A stretch of DNA of 64,000 bases from Flagellimonas_B algarum (GTDB lineage: Bacteria > Bacteroidota > Bacteroidia > Flavobacteriales > Flavobacteriaceae), in NCBI RefSeq assembly GCF_040513375.1, contig NZ_JBEVTG010000001.1, forward strand, positions 1,488,001-1,552,000. Direction: 5' to 3'. Under the pieces are notes generated by a model that saw only the letters and a list, made by a program, of their open reading frames with translations, was not told where the DNA came from and made no database searches. Both the position numbers and the translations under genes were made by a program. Each line of letters begins with the position of its first letter. The first letter of the stretch is position 1. Below are positions 1 to 7,965 of the stretch, in pieces.

Positions 1-204
1 GAAGATTACAACACGATCAAACGTAGGGTCAAACAAAGCTTGCATGAAAAAATCGAAGCTTCAGGCTTGCTTTCGAATGCCGAAACCCGCTTGATTACTG
101 AATTGCACCAACTCTTGATCTTGACCCAAAGCATGGGCTGGACCCTCCAATACCAAGAAGAGCCTCTAAACGACTTGGAAAGCCTACAGCAATTTTTGGA
201 TTGA
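1..204 (+). CDS. C-terminal end of a DUF4230-like protein (partial)
   Basis: The frame is open from the first base and stops at 202-204, giving the last 67 residues of a protein whose start lies outside the window. The tail has the pattern DYNTIKRRVKQSL, then SNAETRLITELHQLL, then TQSMGWTLQY. From memory this resembles the conserved C-terminus of flavobacterial DUF4230 proteins, which are membrane-anchored and of unknown function. The family call rests on that recalled pattern only. The next gene on the same strand starts 53 bases later and could be cotranscribed. Confidence 0.6.
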   Translation, partial: EDYNTIKRRVKQSLHEKIEASGLLSNAETRLITELHQLLILTQSMGWTLQYQEEPLNDLESLQQFLD

Positions 205-257
205 TTTTGCAACATTTTCGTTAGGTCCTCGTCTTTTGGTTGAAACAACCATCAATC

Positions 258-1934
258 ATGAAAAAAACGCTGACCCTTATCGGCCTTGGCATGGCCTTGG
301 TCGCTTGTACTTCCAAAAAAAGGACGGATGTCGACTACGTCATCCGACCGATAGTCATCGATAGTGTTCCCGCATTGCATGTCGCCATGCAATTCGATGC
401 CGATAGTTCGGGGACCACCGTTTTGCAGTATCCGAATGATGCATGGGGCGAGTCGGATCTTTTCAACGTGCTCCATCGGGTAGGAATGACCGAAGGGGAG
501 GCGGTCATTGAAAAGAACAAAGACAGCGGGTGGATCGTTATAAAACACGATCGCGATCTCGAACGATTGCAATTCGAATATGTCATCCAACAAGATTTCG
601 AAGCCGATATCACCACTGAAAAAGTATACCGACCGATCGTGCAACCCGAATACTTCCATGTATTCTCCCACAATCTGTTCATGGTGCCTTCGCATGCAAA
701 AGATACCCTAGAACTCGCATTGCAATGGGAAGGTTTTGAAGACGATTTCATCATCCACAACAGTTTTGGCAGTCAAGAGCGACGGCAAGAAGTCAAGATT
801 TCGAAAGAGCGTTTTGGGAGCGCCATTTTCGTCGGTGGCGATTTTAGGGTGCATCGCGACACCATTCAAGGAAACGTCATCAGTTTGGCGACCCGTGGCG
901 AATGGGTCCCTTTTAAGGAGACCGAAGTGATGGAAGTCTTGGCCACGACCTTGCGTTGCCAACGGAATTTTTGGGACGACCACAGCCAAACCTATTTTAC
1001 GGTCACCATGCAGCCCTTTCATCAAGAAATGGGGAGCAGTTTTCAAGGTACGGGTTTGACGAATTCCTTCGCCACTTCGGTCTCCAACAACGGCTATACC
1101 GATTTACAACAAATGGTCTACCTCTTCAACCATGAATTGATGCACAATTGGATCGGCCATACCATTGAAAACGAGAACGAGGAAGCCCAGTATTGGTTCA
1201 GCGAGGGTTTTACCGACTACTATACCCACAAGAACATCGCCTTGCACCGCATCAATGGGTTGGATGCTTCCTACTATATTGAACAGATGAACGCCACGGC
1301 TCGGAACCTGTTTTCGTCTTCGGTGCGCAATGCCCCCAATTCGGAAATCAACTACGCCAATTTTTGGAGCAATCGCGACTATGGTAAATTGGCCTACTAT
1401 CGTGGTACCCTTTTCGCATTTTATATGGATCAGACCATACGCAAACGCAGTTTGGGGGCGAAAAGCCTGGATGATATGATGCGTGATATCCTGGCCGATG
1501 CCGTCAATTCGGGCCAGAAACTGTCACATACCTATTTTTTGGATGTGGCCTCCCGTTACATGCCCGAAGGATTCGAACGCTTTTTTGAAACACACATTCT
1601 AAAAGGGAAGGATTATCCGTTGGCCGAAGTCTATTCGAAATTGGGATTGCAATTCGAACCCAAGAGTACCTTATACGAACTTGGGGTCCAACTCTCGCCT
1701 GAGGAAGATCTGGTGCTTTCGGTCGTGGCAGGAAGCCGAGCTGAAAAAGCAGGCGTTCGGGCCGGAGACCGGCTGTTCTCACGCAGTATTTGGTATGGTG
1801 ATGCTTCGAAAGAGGTCGAACTGGGTATACTGAGAAACGGTCAGAAAATCCAAGTGGCCTATTACCCGATTCGGGAAGCTGCCATACCCACACTGCTCGA
1901 TTCCGAAACGAACCGCGAGCTGCTTATACCTTGA
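258..1934 (+). CDS. M61-type metallopeptidase lipoprotein with C-terminal PDZ domain
   Basis: This 558-residue protein opens with a lipoprotein signal peptide whose lipobox is LVAC, so it should be membrane-anchored outside the cytoplasm. The start chosen is the ATG at 258; a TTG six codons upstream would lengthen the charged end of the signal without need. A gluzincin zinc site is visible: HELMH (about residues 292-296) supplies two histidines and the catalytic glutamate, and the E in WFSEGFTDYY (about 316) is the probable third ligand. The C-terminal section VVAGSRAEKAGVRAGDRL is PDZ-like. This order matches the M61 glycyl-aminopeptidase group. The natural substrate is unknown. Its stop codon region overlaps the convergent hydroxylase gene by 11 bases. 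Confidence 0.85.
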   Translation: MKKTLTLIGLGMALVACTSKKRTDVDYVIRPIVIDSVPALHVAMQFDADSSGTTVLQYPNDAWGESDLFNVLHRVGMTEGEAVIEKNKDSGWIVIKHDRDLERLQFEYVIQQDFEADITTEKVYRPIVQPEYFHVFSHNLFMVPSHAKDTLELALQWEGFEDDFIIHNSFGSQERRQEVKISKERFGSAIFVGGDFRVHRDTIQGNVISLATRGEWVPFKETEVMEVLATTLRCQRNFWDDHSQTYFTVTMQPFHQEMGSSFQGTGLTNSFATSVSNNGYTDLQQMVYLFNHELMHNWIGHTIENENEEAQYWFSEGFTDYYTHKNIALHRINGLDASYYIEQMNATARNLFSSSVRNAPNSEINYANFWSNRDYGKLAYYRGTLFAFYMDQTIRKRSLGAKSLDDMMRDILADAVNSGQKLSHTYFLDVASRYMPEGFERFFETHILKGKDYPLAEVYSKLGLQFEPKSTLYELGVQLSPEEDLVLSVVAGSRAEKAGVRAGDRLFSRSIWYGDASKEVELGILRNGQKIQVAYYPIREAAIPTLLDSETNRELLIP

Positions 1935-3696
1935 CCATAGCCTGATCCACCAAAGCGATGCCGTCATCGATCAAGTGGCCCACTTCGGGGCGCTCTTGTT
2001 TGATCGTATCCAGATGGTCGATAATGGTTTTTGCCAGGGCATCGCGTTTGCCTTGTTTTGCTAGTTCGTATAGTTCGACCGGTAAGAGCCAATCCATAGG
2101 AAACCGCTCTTTGACCGCTTCGAACAAACGTCCCCTCGAGGTGGTGGTGTTTTCGCCGGTACGATAAGCACGAACGTGTTGATAGAAGGTTTCCAATTGG
2201 AGGCGTTCCGTATCTTTTTCGGCCTTAATGGTAGTATCCGATAGCTCATGCGATATCAAATCGAAGCTTTTTAGGTCAGCCGGCCCGTTATAGGCCGAAG
2301 TAATGCTGCACCCCACGGCCATATGGTAAAGCCCCCATTCGGGTAAAAAGAGTACGCTGTCGTCATGGGTTACCGTGCAATCCTCAAAGGTGATCAGGAT
2401 GATCTTGCCCATCAGGTTGCGCGTACCGGTTACGATTTTTCCGCTGACGATGACCCCGCCTTCGAACTCCAAGGTAACCCGTTTCCCCTCGAAGATGTCA
2501 TAGGCTTTTAGATCGCGGGGACTCATATCCTCAATCGCCAGATTGATCCCCTTAAGGTTGCCGATGGGGCAGCCGAAACCGTCAGGATGGTTTTCGGTGC
2601 CATGACCGACCAGTTCCTTTTCACGATAGGAAAGTGCCGTCGGACCGATGGTACGCAAGTAAACCGGTGCGCCTTCATGTTCGATAATGTGGTTCAATAC
2701 CCCGGATATCTGGATGCCGGTACTCAGTTCCAAAGTACCAAGGGCTTTGGAGTGCATCAGTTTTTTGGCCCCTTTCAATCCGCCGGTGCGCAGGGCCATG
2801 GTATTGGCGAAGTCTTCCAAGACTTGGCTCAAATGGGCAAAATCGGGCGTCACGAACAGCTGGGGCTGGGGTTTGGTGATGTCGAAGGAGGTGTTGGCCG
2901 CTTCCAATGAATAAGGGAGTTTTTTGACCGCATCGGTCATGCACCAACTGCTTTCACCGATTGACGAGAGCAATCCTGCACCGTAGATCTTTGGGTGGTC
3001 GACATCCCCGATAAGGCCGTACTCGACCGTCCACCAATGCAGGTTTCGGATCAGGGCCATTTCACTGGGTTCGCCCATATTTTCCTGCAAGAATTCGATA
3101 CGGGCTTCAGCAGCTTGTATATCGGCTTCCGGCGTACCTTCGGCCTCCTTGATGATCGAAAGGTGGCGCACGGCATCGTAGAGTTCATAATCTTTGGCAC
3201 TGCTGATCGCTTTGCATCCGATCTCGCCGAAACGTCGCAGGTACTCCGCATATTCCGGATTAGCGATGATCGGGGCATGACCGGCCCCTTCATGGATGAT
3301 GTCTGGGGCAGGGGTATATTCAATGTTCTCCAACTGTCGGATATCGGAAGCGATGACCAAGACGTTGTACGCTTGGAATTCCATGAAAGCCGAAGGCGGA
3401 ATAAAGCCATCGACGGCCACGGCGGCCCAGCCGATTTCCTGTAAAATCCGGTTCATGCCGTACATATTGGGAATCCCATCGATCGAAATACCGGTTTTTT
3501 CAAGGCCTTCGAGATACGAACTGTGGGCTACCTTACTGAGGTAATCGACATTTTTGCGCATTACATAACGCCAAACCGCTTGGTCGATGGCCGAATAGGC
3601 TTCGTAATGCTGCGGTTTGATGTATTGCCTCAGGTGCTGCGGCAGTTTGTCAAGCACCGGGTTACTTTCATAGATGTCTGAAGGCATGTTTTTCAT
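1924..3696 (-). CDS. Aromatic amino acid hydroxylase (phenylalanine 4-monooxygenase family)
   Basis: This 590-residue enzyme belongs to the pterin-dependent, non-haem iron hydroxylases that convert Phe to Tyr or a related aromatic amino acid. The iron site is visible as HEGAGH (H135, H140) with E225 in HWWTVEYGL. The first roughly 330 residues are the catalytic fold. The remaining 250 or so form an extension that is common in Bacteroidota members of the family and has no clear role. Substrate choice (Phe, Tyr or Trp) cannot be read from the sequence. It is translationally coupled to the upstream DUF3291 gene through an ATGA overlap, and a divergent Lrp/AsnC gene suggests control by amino acid level. 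Confidence 0.9.
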   Translation of the reverse strand: MKNMPSDIYESNPVLDKLPQHLRQYIKPQHYEAYSAIDQAVWRYVMRKNVDYLSKVAHSSYLEGLEKTGISIDGIPNMYGMNRILQEIGWAAVAVDGFIPPSAFMEFQAYNVLVIASDIRQLENIEYTPAPDIIHEGAGHAPIIANPEYAEYLRRFGEIGCKAISSAKDYELYDAVRHLSIIKEAEGTPEADIQAAEARIEFLQENMGEPSEMALIRNLHWWTVEYGLIGDVDHPKIYGAGLLSSIGESSWCMTDAVKKLPYSLEAANTSFDITKPQPQLFVTPDFAHLSQVLEDFANTMALRTGGLKGAKKLMHSKALGTLELSTGIQISGVLNHIIEHEGAPVYLRTIGPTALSYREKELVGHGTENHPDGFGCPIGNLKGINLAIEDMSPRDLKAYDIFEGKRVTLEFEGGVIVSGKIVTGTRNLMGKIILITFEDCTVTHDDSVLFLPEWGLYHMAVGCSITSAYNGPADLKSFDLISHELSDTTIKAEKDTERLQLETFYQHVRAYRTGENTTTSRGRLFEAVKERFPMDWLLPVELYELAKQGKRDALAKTIIDHLDTIKQERPEVGHLIDDGIALVDQAMVKV

Positions 3697-4160
3697 AGGG
3701 TTGTGGGATTTCCGGCCGGGTCGAACAGGTTGCGGATACCGAAGGCTTCCGATGAAGGACCGTTTGCTTCAAGGGCTTCCAGTTTGTCTTTGGCCATTTG
3801 CAATGTCGGCAACTCCCCCTCGGGCAGCCACCATAGCACGAAAAGGGAAGGTCCTTTGAGGTCGAACCATTTTTTCTTGTTCCGCAAGAAGTAACTGTGC
3901 ACGGTGCCGTATACAAAGTCTTTCAACGCATCCAAATCCGCCCAAACACTGATGTTGACCGCCATCATTTCGTCTTTGAAGGGCGATTCGAGATAGGAGG
4001 CCGGTCGCCCTTGCTCGTCTTTCAAGCGCCAAATAAAACCTGGGCTTTCCTCTGCAAAGCGATTGACGGGTTCGAGGAAATCGACGAACTCCTTCATGAT
4101 CGGGTCGTCCAAGGAGGCTTTGAAGCGGGCGATGTTGGCTTGTGCTAAATGGTACTTCAT
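3693..4160 (-). CDS. DUF3291 family protein
   Basis: This cytoplasmic protein of 155 residues has no signal peptide. The pattern YHLAQANIARFKASLDDP at the start, MAVNISVWADLDALKDFVYG in the middle and FVLWWLPEGELPT near the end is typical of DUF3291, a ferredoxin-like (dimeric alpha-beta barrel) fold related to small monooxygenase-like proteins. Its stop overlaps the hydroxylase start (ATGA), so the two are made together. That pairing suggests a role in aromatic amino acid or pterin metabolism, but the biochemical function is unknown. Confidence 0.8.
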   Translation of the reverse strand: MKYHLAQANIARFKASLDDPIMKEFVDFLEPVNRFAEESPGFIWRLKDEQGRPASYLESPFKDEMMAVNISVWADLDALKDFVYGTVHSYFLRNKKKWFDLKGPSLFVLWWLPEGELPTLQMAKDKLEALEANGPSSEAFGIRNLFDPAGNPTTL

Positions 4161-4207
4161 TGCTATTAAAGATAAATATTTAGCCTTGTAGAACCATATA
4201 TTATCAA

Positions 4208-4223
4208 AATATTAGTGAATATT
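4208..4223. promoter_or_regulatory. Candidate Lrp/AsnC operator palindrome
   Basis: The 133-base divergent gap is AT-rich and contains AATATT-AGTG-AATATT, where each half is itself a palindrome. AsnC/Lrp proteins bind short AT-rich palindromes, and the gene to its right encodes one, so this is a reasonable operator for control of that gene and of the divergent hydroxylase operon. This is inference from position and symmetry. Confidence 0.4.
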
Positions 4224-4293
4224 ACTTTAAATAGTATAAATAATAGGAAAAAGAACTAATTTTAACACCGTTCAACCTCTCAAAAAGGAACCT

Positions 4294-4761
4294 ATGGAAA
4301 ATCGATTGGACGCTATTGACCGGGCCATCTTGAAAATATTGGAGCATGATGCCAAAACCGTGGCCAAGGATATCGCCGCCCAATTAGGAATGACCAAAAC
4401 GCCGGTTTATGAACGCATCCGCCGTTTGGAGCAGGAGGGGTATATCAAGAATTATGTGGCCATCATTGATACCGAAAAGGTGGGGCAGAGTATTACGGTC
4501 TTTAGTTTTGTTTCCCTTGAGGCCCAAAAAGGGGACTTTATGGACGATTTTCTCCAAAGGGTGCAACAGCTTGATGAGGTGGTCGAGTGTTTTGTGGTCG
4601 GCGGGGAATTCGATTTCTTACTCAAGGTCATCGTCAAGGATTTGGATGCCTATTACCATTTCGCGAAAAGCCAAATTGCGTCCTTGCCCAATATCGGTGC
4701 GGTGAAAAGCGCCTTCGTACTCAATGAGGTGAAAAACAAGAAGACCTTTCCACTATTGTGA
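4294..4761 (+). CDS. Lrp/AsnC family transcriptional regulator
   Basis: This 155-residue protein has the usual two-part Lrp build. The N-terminal winged helix-turn-helix contains LDAIDRAILKILEHDAKTV and KDIAAQLGMTKTPVYERIRRLEQEGYI. The C-terminal RAM ligand-binding domain contains VVECFVVGGEFDFLLKVIVKDLDAY. Its divergent position from the aromatic hydroxylase operon suggests that it senses an aromatic amino acid and controls that operon, as PhhR or Lrp-type regulators do elsewhere. The ligand is inferred, not shown. Confidence 0.92.
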   Translation: MENRLDAIDRAILKILEHDAKTVAKDIAAQLGMTKTPVYERIRRLEQEGYIKNYVAIIDTEKVGQSITVFSFVSLEAQKGDFMDDFLQRVQQLDEVVECFVVGGEFDFLLKVIVKDLDAYYHFAKSQIASLPNIGAVKSAFVLNEVKNKKTFPLL

Positions 4762-4770
4762 AAAGGTCTT
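4741..4770 (+). repeat. Inverted repeat across the Lrp stop codon
   Basis: AAGACCTTT at 4741-4749 pairs perfectly with AAAGGTCTT at 4762-4770, enclosing the stop codon. No T-run follows on the plus strand, so it is a weak terminator candidate or an mRNA 3'-end stabiliser. Confidence 0.4.
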
Positions 4771-4790
4771 GGTATAAAGATATCCAGTGT

Positions 4791-4859
4791 AAAAAAACGA
4801 AGAACCTGTTTCACGTTTCCACCACAATAAACACTCAACTTGTTACTGCAGGTTCTTCG
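4791..4859 (-). terminator. Rho-independent terminator for the DUF4136 gene, long loop
   Basis: On the minus strand CGAAGAACCTG (4859-4849) pairs perfectly with CAGGTTCTTCG (4808-4798) and is followed at once by seven T (4797-4791). The loop is 40 bases, which is unusually long, but stem and T-run fit an intrinsic terminator lying 20 bases beyond the DUF4136 stop codon. Confidence 0.65.
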
Positions 4860-4878
4860 TTCGCTCTTGGATAGGATC

Positions 4879-5460
4879 TTAGTTCGAAGCGACCGTCTGT
4901 TCGGGCGGGTAAGCCTTCAAAATCTGCGAAACGAATTCCTTGATGCGCTGTTCCTTTTTCTCGATATTGCCGGTATTGTTCAAGGTGCCGGCCCCACGGC
5001 CTTGCCAAACCAATTCCTTGTTGCGGTTATCGATCAAATCGATGTATAGCGAACCTTCGGTACGGGTGCTCACATTATTACCTCCCCAGCCCCAACCAGG
5101 TCCCCAGACCCAAGGGTTGTAGAAGCCCCAGCCCCAGCCCCAACCCCAGCCGAAACCGAAGTTGTTGTTGTAGACGTCGACCTGTTCGCGTTCTTTGGTG
5201 AAAATGCTGACCAACAAATCGGGATCTTGCGACTTGGTGAACCCGCGTGAAGTCATTTCCGCGTCAATGGCATTGAGGATCCGTTTTTTGTCTAAATCCG
5301 ATATTTGGGCCTTATCGATGCCGGTTTTGTAAAAAGCATAGGTCTTGTACGAATTGAAGTTGGCTTCCTTGTCGTAGTCTGCAATGACCCGCACGGAAAC
5401 ACAGGAACTTAAAAACACCAACATTGCGAAGACGGAAAGAAGGATTCGGAAATTTTTCAT
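4879..5460 (-). CDS. DUF4136 lipoprotein with a Gly/Trp-rich insert
   Basis: This 193-residue protein has a lipoprotein signal (lipobox LSSC, Cys at about 20) and the DUF4136 pattern: DYDKEANFNSYKTYAFY early, RILNAIDAEMTSRGF and LLVSIFTKE in the middle, and GSLYIDLIDNRNKELVWQGRG near the end. Between the two halves lies a tract of GWGWGWGWGF-like residues with NPWVWGPGWGWGG (about residues 102-128). Gly/Trp-rich loops are frequent in this family. DUF4136 proteins are envelope proteins of unknown function. The gene is monocistronic, ending in a terminator. Confidence 0.85.
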   Translation of the reverse strand: MKNFRILLSVFAMLVFLSSCVSVRVIADYDKEANFNSYKTYAFYKTGIDKAQISDLDKKRILNAIDAEMTSRGFTKSQDPDLLVSIFTKEREQVDVYNNNFGFGWGWGWGWGFYNPWVWGPGWGWGGNNVSTRTEGSLYIDLIDNRNKELVWQGRGAGTLNNTGNIEKKEQRIKEFVSQILKAYPPEQTVASN

Positions 5461-5531
5461 AACAACGATTTTTGAGTTAAACAGCAGCTCGAACGCTCAT
5501 TATTAAGCATCAAAGATTGTGCCGAAAATGT

Positions 5532-5699
5532 TTAGGGCGACGGCTTCGAATTCGTTTTGGAATCATAGCCGTAAGGGCAATGCCTGCATCCACTTTCGCA
5601 GCAGTAGCCACGCTTTAGATGGAACTGCTCGGTAAAGACGCGATAGCCCTCTGGGGAAAGGTAAAAATCCCCTTCTTCAATGGGGATGATTTTTTTCAT
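5532..5699 (-). CDS. DUF5522 small cysteine-rich protein
   Basis: A 55-residue frame starts at 5699 (MKKIIPIEEGDFYLSPEGYR) and ends at 5532. It carries the motif GYCCESGCRHCPYGY, with four cysteines and one histidine, which is the signature of DUF5522, a small conserved bacterial protein likely to bind zinc or an iron-sulphur cluster. The function is unknown. A TAnnTTTG element lies 20 bases upstream of the start. It is an easily missed real gene because of its length. Confidence 0.8.
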   Translation of the reverse strand: MKKIIPIEEGDFYLSPEGYRVFTEQFHLKRGYCCESGCRHCPYGYDSKTNSKPSP

Positions 5700-5718
5700 G
5701 CCGTTTCGTTTCCTTTCA

Positions 5719-5746
5719 CAAAATTACGGAATTCATGGGCGTACAA
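5719..5746 (-). promoter_or_regulatory. Promoter for the DUF5522 gene
   Basis: The minus strand reads TAATTTTG at 5726-5719, a match to the Bacteroidota -7 consensus TAnnTTTG, with TTG at 5746-5744. The spacer is 17 bases, slightly short. Transcription would start near 5712, leaving a leader of about 13 bases. Confidence 0.4.
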
Positions 5747-5868
5747 CGAATTGTCGTGTTGTTCATCGTTTGGGGATAAGAAAATTCCGAACCCATCGTT
5801 TGTATAGTCCGAATCGGGTATCTTTGTGGTGCCCCACGGTCAACAATGTTCGCTCAAAGAACACCTAT

Positions 5869-6201
5869 ATGATTGTTGTATTTAAACACTTTTTCCGAAA
5901 GAATTATGTCGGCCTTACACTTTGGCCCTTCATCATAGTCCGTGAAGATGTGCATAAGGAAGATGCCGTGCTCATCAACCATGAGCGCATCCACCTAAAA
6001 CAACAGCTCGAACTCTTGATCCTACCGTTTTACCTCTGGTATTTTGCCGAATGGTCGCTGCGCACCTTGTGGTACCTTGATTCCTATCGGGCGTATCAGA
6101 ACATATCCTTTGAACGTGAAGCCTATGCGAACGAACGTGATTTCGACTATCCAAAGGACCGGAAACCCTATGCGTTTTTAAACTACTTGTTCAGGGCCTG
6201 A
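5869..6201 (+). CDS. Small HExxH protein of unknown function, putative mini-metallopeptidase
   Basis: This 110-residue protein starts at the ATG at 5869; longer upstream extensions run through the promoter region and have no similarity to a real N-terminus. It contains VLINHERIHLKQQLELL, a perfect HExxH zinc motif, then a hydrophobic stretch (LLILPFYLWYFAEW), then FEREAYANERD, whose first glutamate could be a third ligand as in gluzincins. I recall similar short proteins in other flavobacteria without an assigned function. A TATCTTTG -7 element lies at 5819-5826. The stop overlaps the next start by one base (TGATG), so it is coupled to the deaminase gene. Confidence 0.75.
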   Translation: MIVVFKHFFRKNYVGLTLWPFIIVREDVHKEDAVLINHERIHLKQQLELLILPFYLWYFAEWSLRTLWYLDSYRAYQNISFEREAYANERDFDYPKDRKPYAFLNYLFRA

Positions 6202-7109
6202 TGGTCGGGGAATCGACCAATCAGGAAGTCGACCTGCCGGTGTTGGCGAAACATGGGGTGCGACTTTTCATAAAACGGGAAGATCGAATCCACCCCTTGG
6301 TCTCCGGCAACAAATACCGCAAGCTGAAATACAACCTCGAGGCCGCTATCGCGCAGGGTCATACGACGCTATTGACCTTTGGAGGTGCGTATTCGAACCA
6401 TATCATAGCGACGGCCTGTGCCGGAGCGGCCGCAGGCCTCAAGACCATCGGGGTCATTCGCGGGGCCGAGCTGGCCCATACGCAGGAACTAAACCCGACC
6501 TTAACACTGGCCGAAGCCCAAGGCATGCGCTTTTATTTTGTGGACCGCCAGACCTATCGGGAAAAAGACCAGGCCGAATTTCATAAGCTTCTGGAACAGC
6601 GGTTCGGAACTTGTTACCTGCTGCCCGAAGGAGGGTCCAACTCCTTGGCAGTGCAGGGATGTTCGGAAATTTTGGGCGCTGCCGATACCGATTTTGATTG
6701 TATAGCCACGGCTGTAGGCACTGGGGGTACCTTGGCCGGATTGAGCAATGCCGCCCGGGCTGGACAACGGGTTTTGGGTTTTTCGGCCTTAAAAGGTGGT
6801 TTTTTAAGCGATTCCATTCGTAAATTCGCAAGCAAATCGAATTGGGAACTCATTGAAGGATACCATTTCGGGGGGTATGCCAAGGTCACGGAAGAGCTGG
6901 TCCAATTTATCAATACCTTCAAGGCGACCACGGGCATTCCTTTAGATCCGGTGTATACCGGTAAGCTGGTGTTCGGCTTGATCGATAGTATCGAAAAAGG
7001 GCTTTTTAGCAGCGGCTCCCGAATTTTGGCCATCCATACCGGTGGCCTTCAAGGCATTGCCGGAATGAACTCGGTTTTGAAGCAAAAGAATTTACCATTA
7101 CTCGAATGA
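6201..7109 (+). CDS. ACC deaminase / D-cysteine desulfhydrase family PLP enzyme
   Basis: This 302-residue protein is a fold-type II pyridoxal-phosphate enzyme. The PLP lysine is K38 in LVSGNKYRKLKYN. It is followed by LTFGGAYSNHI, which binds substrate and cofactor, and a glycine-rich phosphate loop at TAVGTGGTLAGLSNAA. The family deaminates 1-aminocyclopropane-1-carboxylate or releases sulphide from D-cysteine. Which of these it does cannot be settled here, and most flavobacterial members are annotated only as pyridoxal-phosphate dependent. It overlaps the upstream small gene by one base and the downstream lipoprotein by four, so the three are cotranslated. Confidence 0.88.
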   Translation: MVGESTNQEVDLPVLAKHGVRLFIKREDRIHPLVSGNKYRKLKYNLEAAIAQGHTTLLTFGGAYSNHIIATACAGAAAGLKTIGVIRGAELAHTQELNPTLTLAEAQGMRFYFVDRQTYREKDQAEFHKLLEQRFGTCYLLPEGGSNSLAVQGCSEILGAADTDFDCIATAVGTGGTLAGLSNAARAGQRVLGFSALKGGFLSDSIRKFASKSNWELIEGYHFGGYAKVTEELVQFINTFKATTGIPLDPVYTGKLVFGLIDSIEKGLFSSGSRILAIHTGGLQGIAGMNSVLKQKNLPLLE

Positions 7110-7963
7110 TGATGCGACGATTGTTATTGGGAGGGGCCGTACTGATGTTGTTGACTGGCTGCGGTACCAAGAAGCGGGCAAGGAACAACCGCAATGTACA
7201 GACCGTGGAGCGGAACAAAGGGGTCTATAACCCGAATTCAGGGTTGAAAGGGGCCAAGTTCGATCAATCGAAGTTGTACCCACTCCCCGAAGATCCCGGC
7301 TTTTTCAAGCGCTTTCCCATTGCGAATACCCAAGAATACATCAGTGAATTTTCGAAAATCGCCCAATACGAAATGCGCGCTTTCGGCATTCCGGCGAGCA
7401 TCACCTTGGCCCAAGGGATATTGGAAAGTGGGTCGGGTCGAGGCGAACTTACCCAGAAAACGAACAACCATTTCGGTATCAAATGCCATACCGGTTGGCA
7501 AGGGGATTATGATTTTCACGATGACGACGCCAAGGGGGAGTGTTTCCGAAAGTACAACCACCCCATGTTCTCGTTTCGCGACCATAGCATTTTCTTGGCT
7601 TCCCGATCGCGATATCGTTTTCTATTCAACTACCGACGCGATGATTATAAAAAGTGGGCCTACGGATTGAAAAAGGCCGGTTATGCCACCGATAAGAAAT
7701 ATCCCCAAAAGTTGATCGCCTTGATCGAACGTTTCGACCTGGATCGTTTCGATGCCGAAGTGGTTGAAAACGGCTTGGAAACCGTACGCAGACCCAAACA
7801 GTATGAGGTATTTACCCATGTGGTCGAAAAAGGGGATACCTTGTACGGGATTTCGAAAAAATACCTTGTTCCGGTTGAAGAGATCATGCGGTTGAACAAT
7901 ATGGAAAATACCGTCTTGTCGATCGGGCAGGTCTTGAATTTACGGAAGATCAAAACAAAATAA
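7106..7963 (+). CDS. Glucosaminidase-LysM lipoprotein (peptidoglycan hydrolase)
   Basis: This 285-residue lipoprotein has the lipobox LTGC (Cys at about 19), a glucosaminidase domain at about 75-220 and one LysM domain at about 234-280 (HVVEKGDTLYGISKKYLVPVE). The catalytic glutamate is probably E107 in ITLAQGILESGSG, with NNHFGIKCH following as in FlgJ/Bax-type N-acetylglucosaminidases. It should cut glycan strands in the periplasm. Three ATGs lie in tandem at 7106, 7109 and 7112; the first overlaps the previous stop. hemL follows after two bases. Confidence 0.9.
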   Translation: MMMRRLLLGGAVLMLLTGCGTKKRARNNRNVQTVERNKGVYNPNSGLKGAKFDQSKLYPLPEDPGFFKRFPIANTQEYISEFSKIAQYEMRAFGIPASITLAQGILESGSGRGELTQKTNNHFGIKCHTGWQGDYDFHDDDAKGECFRKYNHPMFSFRDHSIFLASRSRYRFLFNYRRDDYKKWAYGLKKAGYATDKKYPQKLIALIERFDLDRFDAEVVENGLETVRRPKQYEVFTHVVEKGDTLYGISKKYLVPVEEIMRLNNMENTVLSIGQVLNLRKIKTK

Positions 7964-7965
7964 GC

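Noticed and set aside
1924..1934. Eleven-base tail-to-tail overlap of the M61 and hydroxylase genes
   Set aside because: Small convergent overlaps are common in compact genomes and both C-termini look normal.
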